DNA from: Dyella_B nitratireducens
GTDB taxonomy: Bacteria > Pseudomonadota > Gammaproteobacteria > Xanthomonadales > Rhodanobacteraceae
Assembly (NCBI RefSeq): GCF_049532905.1
Contig: NZ_CP064032.1
Coordinates: forward strand, 5,634,327 to 5,698,326
Direction: 5' to 3'
DNA length: 64,000 bases
Part shown: positions 26,981 through 36,268 of the stretch, piece by piece
Layout: every line of letters starts with the position of its first letter
Numbering within the stretch: the stretch's first letter is position 1
Position numbers and translations under genes: made by a program
The notes under the pieces: generated by a model
Seen by the model: the letters and a program-made list of their open reading frames with translations, nothing else
Database searches by the model: none
What the model was told of the DNA's origin: nothing

Positions 26981-28393
26981 TTAAGGCTGAGCGGGCGGCA
27001 CGTATTGCAGCGTTAGTCCCAGCAGCCACAGCAAGCCGAGCACCAGTGGCACGTGCACCAGTAGCTGCATGAAGGTGAATCCAACCACATCGCGTGCTTT
27101 CAATCCCAGTACGCCGAGCAGCGGCAACATCCAGAACGGATTGATCAAATTCGGCAATGCTTCGGCGGCGTTGTAGACCTGTACCGCCCAGCCAAGGTGC
27201 ACGTGCAAATCGTTCGCCGCCTGCATCACGTACGGCGCTTCCACCAGCCACTTGCCGCCGCCCGACGGCACGAAGAAACCAAGCACGGCCGAGTACGCCC
27301 CCATCACCAGCGGAAACGTACCGGTGGAAGCGATATGCACAAACAGGCTGGACAGGCGATGGGCGAGTGTCTGGCCGTCTGCACCAGCCGCATGCGTCAG
27401 CAGTGCGGCAATGCCGCCATAGAGCGGAAACTGGATCAACACGCCCGCCGTGCTGGGTACCGCGCGTGTCACGGCATTGAGAAAACTGCGTGGCCGCCAA
27501 TGCAGCAGCAAGCCGACGGTGAGGAACAGGAAGTTGTACGTATTGAGGTTGGCGATCGCGGTGACGACCGGCTTGCTGGTGAACTCGTAACCGAGCCAGC
27601 CCAGGCCGAGTACACCCATCAGGATGGAGAGCAGCGGGCTGTATTCGAGCCATTCGCCAGGACGGCTGCGCAACGGCAAGGCCGGTGTGGCCGTGTCCAT
27701 GCCGCCAAAATCCTGTGCGGTGCGCGCCTGCGTATCAGACGGTGCCGTGAACCAGCAGATCATCAGTGACACCGCGATCAGCACGGCGGTGAGCACGACC
27801 GACTGCCACAGAAAAATCGTCTGGCTGAAAGGCAGCACGCCGGTGATGGAGAGCAGACCCGGCGGCATGCTCTTGGGATTGGCTTGCAGTTGCGCGGCGG
27901 ACGAAGACAGGCCCATGGCCCACACCGCGCCCAGTCCCAGATAAGCCGCAGCACCCGCTGCGCGATAGTCCATGCGCAAGGTTTCGCGTCGTGCCAGCGC
28001 ACGCACCAGCAAACCGCCGAATACGAGCGAAAAACCCCATGACAGCAGTGAGGCCAGCATGCTGATCAAACCCACGAAACAGATCGCACCACGCCCCGTA
28101 CGTGGCACGCGTGCCAGCAGGTCGATAAAGCGCGCCACGATCGGAGCACTGGCCACCACATAGCCCCCGATTACCACGAAGGCCATCTGCATGGTGAAAG
28201 GAATCAGGCTCCAGAAGCCATCGCCGAATGCATTCACGGTGACGGCCGGCGTAGCGCCGAAAGCCAACACTACAACGGCCACCACGATCACACCCAGTGC
28301 CGCAAAAACCCATGCATCGGGAAACCAGCGTTCCGCCCACGCAGCGCTGCGCAAGGCAGCGCGTGCCATCCAACCGTCATTCGCCTTGCCCAT
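26981..28393 (-). CDS. atoE: Short-chain fatty acid transporter, AtoE family
   Basis: Integral membrane protein of 470 residues with about a dozen hydrophobic spans. The start MARAALRSAAWAERWFPDAW and the segment WGFSLVFGGLLVRALARR are characteristic of the AtoE family (short-chain fatty acid uptake, for example acetoacetate or butyrate). No ato metabolic genes are next to it, so its substrate here is uncertain. A REP-like pair lies directly beyond its stop. Confidence 0.85.
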   Translation of the reverse strand: MGKANDGWMARAALRSAAWAERWFPDAWVFAALGVIVVAVVVLAFGATPAVTVNAFGDGFWSLIPFTMQMAFVVIGGYVVASAPIVARFIDLLARVPRTGRGAICFVGLISMLASLLSWGFSLVFGGLLVRALARRETLRMDYRAAGAAAYLGLGAVWAMGLSSSAAQLQANPKSMPPGLLSITGVLPFSQTIFLWQSVVLTAVLIAVSLMICWFTAPSDTQARTAQDFGGMDTATPALPLRSRPGEWLEYSPLLSILMGVLGLGWLGYEFTSKPVVTAIANLNTYNFLFLTVGLLLHWRPRSFLNAVTRAVPSTAGVLIQFPLYGGIAALLTHAAGADGQTLAHRLSSLFVHIASTGTFPLVMGAYSAVLGFFVPSGGGKWLVEAPYVMQAANDLHVHLGWAVQVYNAAEALPNLINPFWMLPLLGVLGLKARDVVGFTFMQLLVHVPLVLGLLWLLGLTLQYVPPAQP

Positions 28394-28479
28394 GCGCGCA
28401 TGCCTCCGTCAGCGATGCGGCTATGGTGATGGGGCTTTTAGCGCGGCGGCAAGCGGTTTGTGGCGTTTGTTTGTGACAG

Positions 28480-29394
28480 CTAACGTGCGCGGCGCAGCTT
28501 GGCCAGCGTGATGATCCCCACGCCAAACAAAATGACCGCCATGCCAGCCACGTCGTAAGGACCGACCGTCTCTCCCAGCAGCAATACACCGAACAGCACG
28601 GCAACCGGCGGGTTGACATAGGCATAGCTGGTCGCAAAGGCAGGGCGTGCATGCTTCAGCACATAGAGATAAGCACTGAACGCCACCAGTGATCCGAACA
28701 CCACCAGATAGCCCGCTGCCAGCGTGGCATGCAGCGTGGGATGCGTGGGCAGCTTCTCACCACTGAGAAATGCCACAGCGAACAAGGCGATGCTCCCGCA
28801 CAGCATTTGCGCAGCGGTATTCATCATCCCTTGCGGCATGTCCTGGTGTTTGTTCCACACCGAGCCGAAGGCCCACGCCATGGATGCTACAAGCAAGGCC
28901 GCCGCACCCACATGCGAGCCCGACAATGCACTACCGAGATTCAGCACGATCACGCCGACGAAACCAATGAGCAGGCCGATCGTTTCGCTGCGTGTCGGCC
29001 AATCTTTGTACAGGCCGGCAAAGATCGCCGCGAACAACGGCATGCTCGCCACGGTTACCGCCGAAACACCCGAACTCACGCTCTCTTCGGCATAGCACAC
29101 CAGCCCGTTGCCGAAACCCAGCAAGAGCACACCGGTGATGGCCGCGTTTCGCCATTGGCGTGCAGTCGGCAAGGCAGCGCCACGCAAGCGCAGATAGCCG
29201 AATAGCAGCGAGCCTGCGATAGCAAAGCGCAAGCCTGCCAGCAGAAACGGCGGATAGCTTTCCAGCGCAATGCGTATGCCTAAGTAGGTGGAACCCCATA
29301 CGATGTACAACGCAAACATCGCCAGCGGCACCCATTTGCCAGCACGGCTCTGGTCGCTTGCCATGGCAAGCGTGTTGTTAGCGGAATCGTTCAT
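28480..29394 (-). CDS. EamA/DMT-family membrane transporter
   Basis: Drug/metabolite transporter of 304 residues with ten hydrophobic helices in two EamA repeats. The first repeat begins FALYIVWGSTYLGIRIALES, close to the YedA/RhaT-like branch; the second ends with a typical basic tail. It likely exports amino acids or other small metabolites; no substrate can be deduced. It stands alone, with no adjacent regulator. Confidence 0.9.
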   Translation of the reverse strand: MNDSANNTLAMASDQSRAGKWVPLAMFALYIVWGSTYLGIRIALESYPPFLLAGLRFAIAGSLLFGYLRLRGAALPTARQWRNAAITGVLLLGFGNGLVCYAEESVSSGVSAVTVASMPLFAAIFAGLYKDWPTRSETIGLLIGFVGVIVLNLGSALSGSHVGAAALLVASMAWAFGSVWNKHQDMPQGMMNTAAQMLCGSIALFAVAFLSGEKLPTHPTLHATLAAGYLVVFGSLVAFSAYLYVLKHARPAFATSYAYVNPPVAVLFGVLLLGETVGPYDVAGMAVILFGVGIITLAKLRRAR

Positions 29395-29589
29395 CGATGT
29401 GTGTGGGGAAAGGAGACTTCAACGATACCTGCATGGCGAGCATTGCAGTAGCGAAAGCCTCGCAAGATGGCGTTGATGGGGAATCAAGGTGAGCGCAACG
29501 ATCGATGTCCCCGCTTTCGAAACGAGGTATCGACCTGAAGGCATGCTAGGCGAAGCTCCCTCTCATTCACCTTTCAGGGGATGAGTGGT

Positions 29590-30462
29590 TCATGACGAAC
29601 GTGCGTTCGTGCCACGCTGCTCTTCCTGCTCAAGCAAAGCACGCTTGCGCTCAACACCCCAGCGCCAACCACCGAGCGATCCATCTTCGCGCACTATGCG
29701 ATGGCAAGGCACGATCAAGGCGAGACGATTGTTGCCGCATGCTTGCCCGATGGCGCGGGCCGCACCAGGTTTGCCGAGTTCTGCAGCCAGTTCGCCGTAG
29801 CTTTTGGTGGTGCCGGCAGGAATACGTGTGAGTGCTTCCCACACGCGCCACTGGAAGGCGGTAGCGGCGATGTCGAGCGGTGGCATGTCTGGCGCTTCGC
29901 GATCGCTCCAGCCTAGTTGTGTGGCAATGCGAGCGATCACGGCGTCCAGCCATTCTTCGCGTCCATTGTCGACGCGCTCGCAGCTGGCTTTGGGAAATTC
30001 ATCAGCCAGCCGTTGCTCCAGTTCTTTGTCGTTGGCGCCCAGCGTGACGGAACAGATGCCTTTGGCCGTTGCCGCCACCAGCAATTGTCCCAGCGGGGTG
30101 CTGGTGGTGGTGTAGCGGATATGCGCGCCCGCGCCGCCAGCGCGATAGCTGGCTGGCGTCATGCCGAGCAGGCGATTGGTGTGTTCATACACGCGGCTGC
30201 CTGAGCCGAAGCCGGCGTCGTAAACCGCATCAGTCACGGCGGCGCCTTTGCGCAAGGCGGTCTTGAATTGGCCGAAGCGGCGGGCGCGGTGGTATTCGGC
30301 CGGGCTCATGCCATAGCGGCGGCGGAATGCCCGTTGCAGATGGCTCGGGCTGAGCTTAGCGGCATCCGCCAATGCGGTGAGCGAGGGAGCTTCCGTCGCG
30401 CGCTCGATCAGCGCGCGGACGTGTTCCAGCGGAGCTTCAAGGGTGGCGAGGGAGTTGCGCAT
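29590..30462 (-). CDS. AraC-type regulator fused to O6-alkylguanine-DNA methyltransferase (Ada-like, short)
   Basis: Protein of 290 residues. An AraC helix-turn-helix domain (about 10-105, SPSHLQRAFRRRYGMSPAEY) is followed by a methyltransferase domain (about 115-285) with the acceptor cysteine in LIVPCHRIVREDGSLGGWRW. This is the Ada architecture without the N-terminal zinc domain that takes methyl groups from phosphotriesters, so methyl-triggered activation of the classic kind is not expected. It should repair O6-methylguanine by suicide transfer. I prefer the ATG at 30462; TTG at 30474 is possible. Confidence 0.92.
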   Translation of the reverse strand: MRNSLATLEAPLEHVRALIERATEAPSLTALADAAKLSPSHLQRAFRRRYGMSPAEYHRARRFGQFKTALRKGAAVTDAVYDAGFGSGSRVYEHTNRLLGMTPASYRAGGAGAHIRYTTTSTPLGQLLVAATAKGICSVTLGANDKELEQRLADEFPKASCERVDNGREEWLDAVIARIATQLGWSDREAPDMPPLDIAATAFQWRVWEALTRIPAGTTKSYGELAAELGKPGAARAIGQACGNNRLALIVPCHRIVREDGSLGGWRWGVERKRALLEQEEQRGTNARSS

Positions 30463-30532
30463 GGCAGTATCCAAAAAGGAACGTTGCCGTCAGCTTAGGT
30501 GCGCTACCCGATGGCAGCTATCCGAATTTTGC

Positions 30533-30808
30533 TCAGTGATGAGTGACCGGGCGAGAGCTGCGGATGACGACATATTCGCCTTCCAGCACTTCCGGCTGAC
30601 GCGCCTGCTTGGCAGCGCCAGGCATCCCAACGCGGGCGCGCTTCCACTGTCTCCACACCAGCCATAGCGCACCGCCAACGGTCAGCACGCCAGCCACGAC
30701 CAGGCCGAACACCATCAGCACGCCGACCACAATCAGGCCCAGCACCACGGACAACGCCTGGGCGAGCGGGTGACGACGGCGGTGCAGAAGCGGTAGGACG
30801 ACGCGCAT
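30533..30808 (-). CDS. Small hypothetical membrane protein
   Basis: Protein of 91 residues with a basic N terminus (MRVVLPLLHRRRHP), one long hydrophobic stretch (about 17-53, perhaps two helices), then a basic and polar cytoplasmic tail. The start is ATG at 30808. It is divergent from the Rieske gene and the two start codons lie 77 bases apart. I do not recognise a family. Codon use is in line with neighbouring genes. Confidence 0.65.
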   Translation of the reverse strand: MRVVLPLLHRRRHPLAQALSVVLGLIVVGVLMVFGLVVAGVLTVGGALWLVWRQWKRARVGMPGAAKQARQPEVLEGEYVVIRSSRPVTHH

Positions 30809-30884
30809 GTTAAAAATCCGTGTGGTAAAATCAAGGACTTACGCGCGTAACGATGAGGCCATAGGGCCCATAAGGCAAGTGCCG

Positions 30885-31229
30885 ATGGAAACAGCAACCC
30901 CACCCCGCCGCCTGTGCCGGCTGCACGATATGCCCGAAGGCGAGGCGATGGCGCTGGATGTGGTGCTGCCGGATGGCGAGGAAAGCATCATCCTGTTGCG
31001 GCGTGGCGAACACGTGAATGCCTGGCTGAACATCTGTCCGCACGCCGGCCGTCGTTTGGATTGGGCGCCCGGCAAGTTCCTGTTGTCGAAGGGTATGCTG
31101 GTATGCGCCGCACATGGTGCTTGCTTTGGGGTAGACACGGGTGAATGCGTGAGCGGCCCCTGCAAGGGAGAAAGCCTGCGGGTGGTGCCGGTGCGAGTGG
31201 AGCAGGGCGAAGTCCTGTTAGGTGCGTAG
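30885..31229 (+). CDS. Rieske [2Fe-2S] ferredoxin-like protein
   Basis: Small soluble protein of 114 residues with a Rieske fold. The cluster ligands are in CPHAGRRLDW (Cys, His) and CAAHGACF (Cys, His). It resembles the standalone Rieske ferredoxins that supply electrons to oxygenases, but no oxygenase is encoded nearby. The ATG at 30885 (METATPPRR) gives a normal N terminus; the frame is open upstream but lacks similarity. The stop TAG at 31227-31229 is part of the adjoining REP-like repeat. Confidence 0.85.
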   Translation: METATPPRRLCRLHDMPEGEAMALDVVLPDGEESIILLRRGEHVNAWLNICPHAGRRLDWAPGKFLLSKGMLVCAAHGACFGVDTGECVSGPCKGESLRVVPVRVEQGEVLLGA

Positions 31230-31299
31230 GTTGGGGTGCAAACCCCAACTTCATGGTGCCCATATGGATGGCAATGTTGGGGTTTGCACCCCAACCTAC
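31226..31299. repeat. REP-like inverted pair, copy 2 (supplies two stop codons)
   Basis: Perfect 24-base inverted units at 31226-31249 and 31276-31299, each a hairpin, are separated by 26 bases. The pair lies between two convergent genes, and the TAG in each GTAGG end is the stop codon of the gene that runs into it: Rieske (31227-31229) and the TviB-like gene (complement of 31296-31298). Confidence 0.9.
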
Positions 31300-32579
31300 A
31301 GTCGTGCGTCCACCAGCTCTTTCGGTAGCACGCCCTTGATGTCGTACACCACACCATTGGGCATCGTCAGCGCGCGTACGTCATACGCGCCACCCGCTTT
31401 GAATTGCTGATGCGCCACCGCAAGTACCACGGCTGCATAGCTTCCTGTCGCATCCACCGTGGGTAGCAAGCGCATGCCGTAGTGCTTGTGTGCTTCTTCC
31501 GTATCCGCCCAGGGATCATGCACGTCGACGGCGGCGCCGAAGCTTTCCAGTTCATGCACCAGATCAACCACGCGCGTGTTGCGCAGATCCGGGCAGTTTT
31601 CCTTGAAGGTGAGACCCAGCACCAGTACGCGGCTGCCGCGGATCGCATGGCCTTGGCCCACCATCAGCTTGATTACTTCCGCGGCCACGTGCTGACCCAT
31701 TGCGTCATTGATGCGGCGGCAGGCAAGCAGGATATCGGGGTAATAGCCGGTCGATTGCGCTTTCTGGATCAGGTAATACGGATCGACGCCGATGCAATGG
31801 CCACCGACAAGGCCTGGCTGAAACGGCAGGAAGTTCCATTTGGTACGCGCCGCATCGAGCACATCCTGCGTATCGATGCCCAGGCGATGGAAGATCAACG
31901 CGAATTCGTTGATCAAGGCAATGTTGGCATCGCGTTGTGTGTTCTCGATCACCTTGGCAGCTTCCGCCACTTTCAAACTCGGCGCCTTGTGCGTACCGGC
32001 AGTGATGATGCGTGCGTACAGCGCATCGACGAAATTTGCCGCTTCAGGCGTGGAGCCGGAAGTGATTTTGGGGATGGTGGTAAGACGCCGCAGCTTGTCG
32101 CCGGGATTGATGCGCTCGGGGCTGTAGCCCACGGTGAAATCATGATTGAAACGCAAGCCGGAAGTGCGCTCCAGTTCCGGCACGCAGATTTCTTCCGTGG
32201 CGCCTGGATAGACGGTGGATTCGTAGATCACTACATCGTCCGGCTTCAACACGCTGCCAATCATCTGGCTGGCGCGAATAAGCGGTGTGAAGTCGGGACG
32301 CTTATGCTCATCCACCGGTGTCGGCACGGTGATGATGAACACGTTGCAATCACTCAACGCATCCACGTCAGTACTGAAACGCAGTTTCGTCGCAGCGGCC
32401 AGTTCCTCGGCTGTTGTTTCCTGGTTGCCATCCGCGCCTCGTTGCAGCGCATCCACGCGCGCGGCATCAATGTCGTAACCGAGGGTGTCCAATAGCCGTC
32501 CGAATTCTACAGCGAGCGGCAGGCCGACGTAGCCGAGTCCGATCACGGCAAGGCGTGGGTCGTGAGGAGGTGTTGTCAC
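31296..32579 (-). CDS. tviB: UDP-N-acetyl-sugar 6-dehydrogenase, TviB/WbpO family
   Basis: Cytoplasmic nucleotide-sugar dehydrogenase of 427 residues that oxidises UDP-GlcNAc or UDP-GalNAc-type sugars to uronic acids for surface polysaccharides. The NAD-binding start is VIGLGYVGLPLAVEFGR, the central domain has ESTVYPGATEE, and the catalytic Cys lies in GGHCIGVDPYYL. The C-terminal domain has VLVLGLTFKENCPDLRNTR. It is normally part of a capsule or O-antigen cluster, but here no glycosyltransferase or epimerase is adjacent. It ends inside a REP-like repeat. Confidence 0.9.
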   Translation of the reverse strand: MTTPPHDPRLAVIGLGYVGLPLAVEFGRLLDTLGYDIDAARVDALQRGADGNQETTAEELAAATKLRFSTDVDALSDCNVFIITVPTPVDEHKRPDFTPLIRASQMIGSVLKPDDVVIYESTVYPGATEEICVPELERTSGLRFNHDFTVGYSPERINPGDKLRRLTTIPKITSGSTPEAANFVDALYARIITAGTHKAPSLKVAEAAKVIENTQRDANIALINEFALIFHRLGIDTQDVLDAARTKWNFLPFQPGLVGGHCIGVDPYYLIQKAQSTGYYPDILLACRRINDAMGQHVAAEVIKLMVGQGHAIRGSRVLVLGLTFKENCPDLRNTRVVDLVHELESFGAAVDVHDPWADTEEAHKHYGMRLLPTVDATGSYAAVVLAVAHQQFKAGGAYDVRALTMPNGVVYDIKGVLPKELVDARL

Positions 32580-32616
32580 AGATGTTTGCCGGGTAGCTTG
32601 GCCAGAATAAATCTTA

Positions 32617-34458
32617 TCAACGGTACATAAGATTGATGGCGACCAGCGTGATCACCAGCACGATAAACGTCAGCGGCACGCCTGCACGCAGGAAATCCCG
32701 CGCGCTGTAATCACCCGGACCGGTAACCATCATCAGGGCAGGGTGACCGGAACTGAGCAGGAAGGTGTTGGATGAAGACACCGCGACAATCAACGCATAG
32801 GCAGAAGGATTGCCGCCCGTGGCCACTGCAACGCTGATTGCCACCGGCACCATCATCACCGTGGCACCTACGTTCGACATCACTTGCGAGAACAGCAAGG
32901 TGAGGAGCGCCAGTGAGAGCTGCAGGATCCATGGCGATGCATGGCCCAGATGCAGCAACACTTCCTGCGCCACCCACGCGGCAGTGCCGGTGGAATCCAT
33001 CGACCAGCCCAGGGGAATCAGGCAGGCGGTGACGAAGATGGTCTTCCAGTTCACCGCGCGATAAGCCTCGTCCATGTTCAGCACGCCAGAGAGCAGCATG
33101 CCGATGGCACCCGTCATCATCGCGATGGAAAGGTCGAGGTTGGTGAATAGCGCCAGGCCCTTTGCCAACAGGAAGAAGCCGACGGCCTGCCAGATCTTGT
33201 TGGGCCGTTGTTCTTCGCGCGGGACGTCAGTGACGACCACCAGATCCTTGTCCTCAGAGACCTCCTGCAGTGCTTTCCAGCTTGAATGCAGCACCAGCGT
33301 ATCGCCGGTACGCAGGCTTACCGCGCGTAGATCATCGCGGTAGACCTGATCACCACGCGTCACCGCCAGCACGGAAATGCCGTAGCGCTTGCGCAGGCGC
33401 AGTTCGCCGACTGATTGCTTGAGGAAGCGCGAGCTGGGCGGAATCACCGCTTCGGAAATGCCGGCGCGGGTCGGATTGAACAACTCGCCCAACTGGCGCA
33501 TGCGTGGTGACAGGCGGCACAGCTGGTTGTTGGCAAAGCGGTTCAATTCCTCACGTGGCCCCAGTACGCCAAGCACGGAACCCACCCAGATCACCTGATC
33601 GGCCGGTGGCGCCATGCGCGCGTCATTGCCGCTCTTGATCGCCAGGATCAGCGGCGCGCCGTGCAGCTGTTCCACTTCGCCGATGCTCATGCCGACCAGT
33701 GGGCTTTCGGCGGTGACCGTCAGCTCGGCGGTTTCGCCGACGATGCCGTAGGTTTCGGCGAAGTAGCTTTCGGTACGGCCGGGGGTCACCTTCTGCCGTT
33801 CGTCCTCGCGTTCCGGCAGCAGCTTGTTGGTATAGAGGTAGAAGAACAGCACGCCGGCCACCGCCAGCGCGAGACCCACCGGCGTCACGCTGAAGAGCCC
33901 GAATTTCGGCACCGTCTGCGCACCGGGCGGGAGGTTGGCGTTGGCGCTGGCGATCAGGTCGTTGAGCACGATCAGCGGCGAGTTGGCGATCAGGGTGGTG
34001 TTGGTGGCGGTGAGAATGCAGAACGCCATCGGCAACAACAGGCGCGAGATCGGCACGCCGGTACGCGCGGAGAGACGGCTGGTCACGGGAATCATCAGCG
34101 CGGCCAGCGCCTGGCTGGGAATCACCGCGCTGAAGAGGCTGGTCACCGAGTTGATCACCAGGCCCAGCCGAGACTCCTTGCCGCGTGCCATGCGCATCAC
34201 GAACTGCGCAGTGAGGCCAAGCACACCGGCGCGATCCAGTCCTGCGCCCATGATCATGATCGCGATGATGGCGATCACGGCGTTACCGGCGAAGCCGTTG
34301 AAGACGCGATCGGAAGGGATGAGGCCGGTCAGTCCGATCACCACCACCACCAGCAGCGCCACCATGTCGGCACGGATCCATTCCAGCACCAGCATGAGCA
34401 TGGTGAAGCACACCAGCCCCAGCACCAGGATCATTTCAGGGGTAAGGGTCAGCGCCAC
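32617..34458 (-). CDS. SLC13/DASS-type anion transporter with two TrkA-C domains
   Basis: Membrane transporter of about 613 residues. The N-terminal half has five to six helices, including the motif TATNTTLIANSPLIVLNDLI. Two RCK_C/TrkA-C regulatory domains lie centrally (about 225-400), and a second transport half ends with SNVGATVMMVPVAISVAVA and SSSNTFLLSSGHP. This layout is shared by sulfate or dicarboxylate permeases of the YbiR/SLT group. I prefer the GTG at 34458, about 9 bases after an AGGGA; a reading to 34638 would begin inside a REP-like repeat. Confidence 0.87.
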   Translation of the reverse strand: MALTLTPEMILVLGLVCFTMLMLVLEWIRADMVALLVVVVIGLTGLIPSDRVFNGFAGNAVIAIIAIMIMGAGLDRAGVLGLTAQFVMRMARGKESRLGLVINSVTSLFSAVIPSQALAALMIPVTSRLSARTGVPISRLLLPMAFCILTATNTTLIANSPLIVLNDLIASANANLPPGAQTVPKFGLFSVTPVGLALAVAGVLFFYLYTNKLLPEREDERQKVTPGRTESYFAETYGIVGETAELTVTAESPLVGMSIGEVEQLHGAPLILAIKSGNDARMAPPADQVIWVGSVLGVLGPREELNRFANNQLCRLSPRMRQLGELFNPTRAGISEAVIPPSSRFLKQSVGELRLRKRYGISVLAVTRGDQVYRDDLRAVSLRTGDTLVLHSSWKALQEVSEDKDLVVVTDVPREEQRPNKIWQAVGFFLLAKGLALFTNLDLSIAMMTGAIGMLLSGVLNMDEAYRAVNWKTIFVTACLIPLGWSMDSTGTAAWVAQEVLLHLGHASPWILQLSLALLTLLFSQVMSNVGATVMMVPVAISVAVATGGNPSAYALIVAVSSSNTFLLSSGHPALMMVTGPGDYSARDFLRAGVPLTFIVLVITLVAINLMYR

Positions 34459-34622
34459 TGTCGATCGTCCCTGACGGGCGCCTGGAAGGGCTGGATGCGG
34501 TGGGGCAACAGTAGCTTCACGCGATGACTCATCCCTGTTTAACGCGGGAGTATAAGTCTGCTTACATATTTGCTGGTGAATCGTTGCCACATTGCGGGCA
34601 TGACGTTGCCCTTCCGAGTGGC

Positions 34623-34690
34623 GTAGGTTGGGGTGCAAACCCCAACATCACCATGCATATGCCCATGTTGGGGTTTGCACCCCAACCTAC
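34623..34690. repeat. REP-like inverted pair, copy 3
   Basis: Perfect 24-base inverted units lie at 34623-34646 and 34667-34690. The pair sits just past the trmB stop and upstream of the SLC13-type gene, both on the minus strand, so here it lies between tandem genes. Confidence 0.9.
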
Positions 34691-34697
34691 GCGGGCA

Positions 34698-35396
34698 TTA
34701 GCGCCTGCGGTAGAGCAGATCCCGCACGCCATGTCCCAGCTTCAATCCGCGCCGCTCGAAGTGCGTCTCGATCCGCCATGCGGGCTTCTCGGCAAACTGG
34801 TCCGGTCCGAGGCTGTTGCGCCAGTCGGGCGCGGCCTCCATCACCTCCAGCATGTGCTGCGCATAAGGCTCCCAGTCGGTGGCCAGATGTAGCAGCCCGT
34901 TCGGCGCCATGCGCGAGGCAAGCAGGGCCACGAACTCGGATTGCACGATGCGCCGCTTGTTGTGGCGTTTCTTGTGCCAGGGATCGGGAAACCAGAGTCG
35001 CACTTCGGCCAGCGTGCCGGGAGCGATCTCGTGCTCCAACACTTCCACCGCATCATGCTTGTAGATGCGCACGTTGGTGGCGCCGCGCGCAGCCAGGGCG
35101 TTCATCAGCCGTCCCACGCCGGGGCCATGCACTTCCACGCCGAGGTAATCGCGAGCCAGGTCGTGTTCGCTTGCCCAGGCCAGAGCTTCGCCGTTGCCGA
35201 AGCCGATTTCCAGCACGCGTGGCGCGTGGCGGCCGAAATGTGCGTCGAAATCCTGCGCCTTGCCGGTGTAATCGATGCCGAAATGCGCCCAATGTGTTTC
35301 GAACGCGCGCTGCTGGGCAGGCGTCATGCGGCCTTCGCGCAGGACGAAGCTGCGGATGCGGCGCAGGTGGTTGGAGGTGTCGTGATCTTCAGTCAT
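34698..35396 (-). CDS. trmB: tRNA (guanine-N7-)-methyltransferase
   Basis: Methyltransferase of 232 residues that makes m7G46 in tRNA. The SAM-binding motif is VLEIGFGNGEALAW; the diagnostic LWFPDPWHKKRHNKRRIV segment and the C-terminal ATDWEPYAQHML segment are present. Length is normal. A short CT-rich hairpin lies at about 35411-35435 between this start and the thiG stop. In many Lysobacterales trmB follows thiG, as here. Confidence 0.96.
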   Translation of the reverse strand: MTEDHDTSNHLRRIRSFVLREGRMTPAQQRAFETHWAHFGIDYTGKAQDFDAHFGRHAPRVLEIGFGNGEALAWASEHDLARDYLGVEVHGPGVGRLMNALAARGATNVRIYKHDAVEVLEHEIAPGTLAEVRLWFPDPWHKKRHNKRRIVQSEFVALLASRMAPNGLLHLATDWEPYAQHMLEVMEAAPDWRNSLGPDQFAEKPAWRIETHFERRGLKLGHGVRDLLYRRR

Positions 35397-35445
35397 GCGA
35401 TGGGGTTACTCTCCCTCTCCGCCGGGAGAGAGAGGAAGCAAAGCC

Positions 35446-36246
35446 TCAACCAATCGTCCCGTCGATCGGGCTCGACGCTGACGCAAACCGCTTGCGCGGA
35501 ATCCTCCCGGCGCGGAACGCCGCGCGTCCGGCCTCGATGGCCAGCTTCATCGCATGCGCCATCAGCACCGGATCTTTCGCCCCGGCGATGGCGGTATTCA
35601 TCAGCACCCCATCGCAACCCAATTCCATCGCCATGGCGGCATCAGAGGCCGTACCCACACCGGCGTCGACAATGATCGGCACCTTTGCGTTCTCGATGAT
35701 TTCCAGCAGGTTGTACTTGTTCTGGATGCCTAGCCCTGAGCCGATTGGTGCGGCCAGCGGCATCACCGCCACGCAACCAATCTGCTCCAGCTTCTTGGCC
35801 AGGATGGGATCGTCGCTGGTGTAGACCATGACATCGAAACCGTCGGCGACCAATTGCTCGGCCGCCTTGAGGGTTTCCACCACATCGGGGAAAAGCGTGC
35901 GCTCGTCGCCCAGCACTTCCAGCTTCACCAGTTTATGGCCGTCCAGCAGCTCTCGCGCCAGTCGGCACGTGCGCACTGCATCCACCGCGTTGTAACAGCC
36001 GGCGGTGTTGGGTAACAGGGTGAACTCGCCGGGCGGCAATGCGTCGAGCAGGTTCGGGGCGTTGGGATCTTGGCCCAGGTTCACGCGGCGGATGGCGGCC
36101 GTGACGATTTCGGCACCGGCCGCCAACGTAGCGCGACGGGTTTCGTCCAAGTCCTTGTATTTGCCGGTGCCGGTGAGCAGGCGCGAGCGATAACTCGTGC
36201 CGGCAATGACCAAGGTATCGGTGGTGTCGTGAGTCTTGATGTTCAT
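35446..36246 (-). CDS. thiG: Thiazole synthase ThiG
   Basis: TIM-barrel enzyme of 266 residues that makes the thiazole phosphate of thiamine from deoxyxylulose phosphate, an iminoacetate donor and ThiS thiocarboxylate. Recognisable segments are RLLTGTGKYKDLDETRRA, EIVTAAIRRVNLGQ, KLEVLGDERTLFPD with the Schiff-base Lys region, and the phosphate loops PIIVDAGVGTASDAAMAMEL and LMNTAIAGAKDPV. I chose the ATG at 36246; an upstream reading overlaps thiS. It forms a pair with thiS, 22 bases upstream. No TPP riboswitch precedes the pair. Confidence 0.96.
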   Translation of the reverse strand: MNIKTHDTTDTLVIAGTSYRSRLLTGTGKYKDLDETRRATLAAGAEIVTAAIRRVNLGQDPNAPNLLDALPPGEFTLLPNTAGCYNAVDAVRTCRLARELLDGHKLVKLEVLGDERTLFPDVVETLKAAEQLVADGFDVMVYTSDDPILAKKLEQIGCVAVMPLAAPIGSGLGIQNKYNLLEIIENAKVPIIVDAGVGTASDAAMAMELGCDGVLMNTAIAGAKDPVLMAHAMKLAIEAGRAAFRAGRIPRKRFASASSPIDGTIG

Positions 36247-36268
36247 GCGTGGACTGCCGGGGGCGAAC

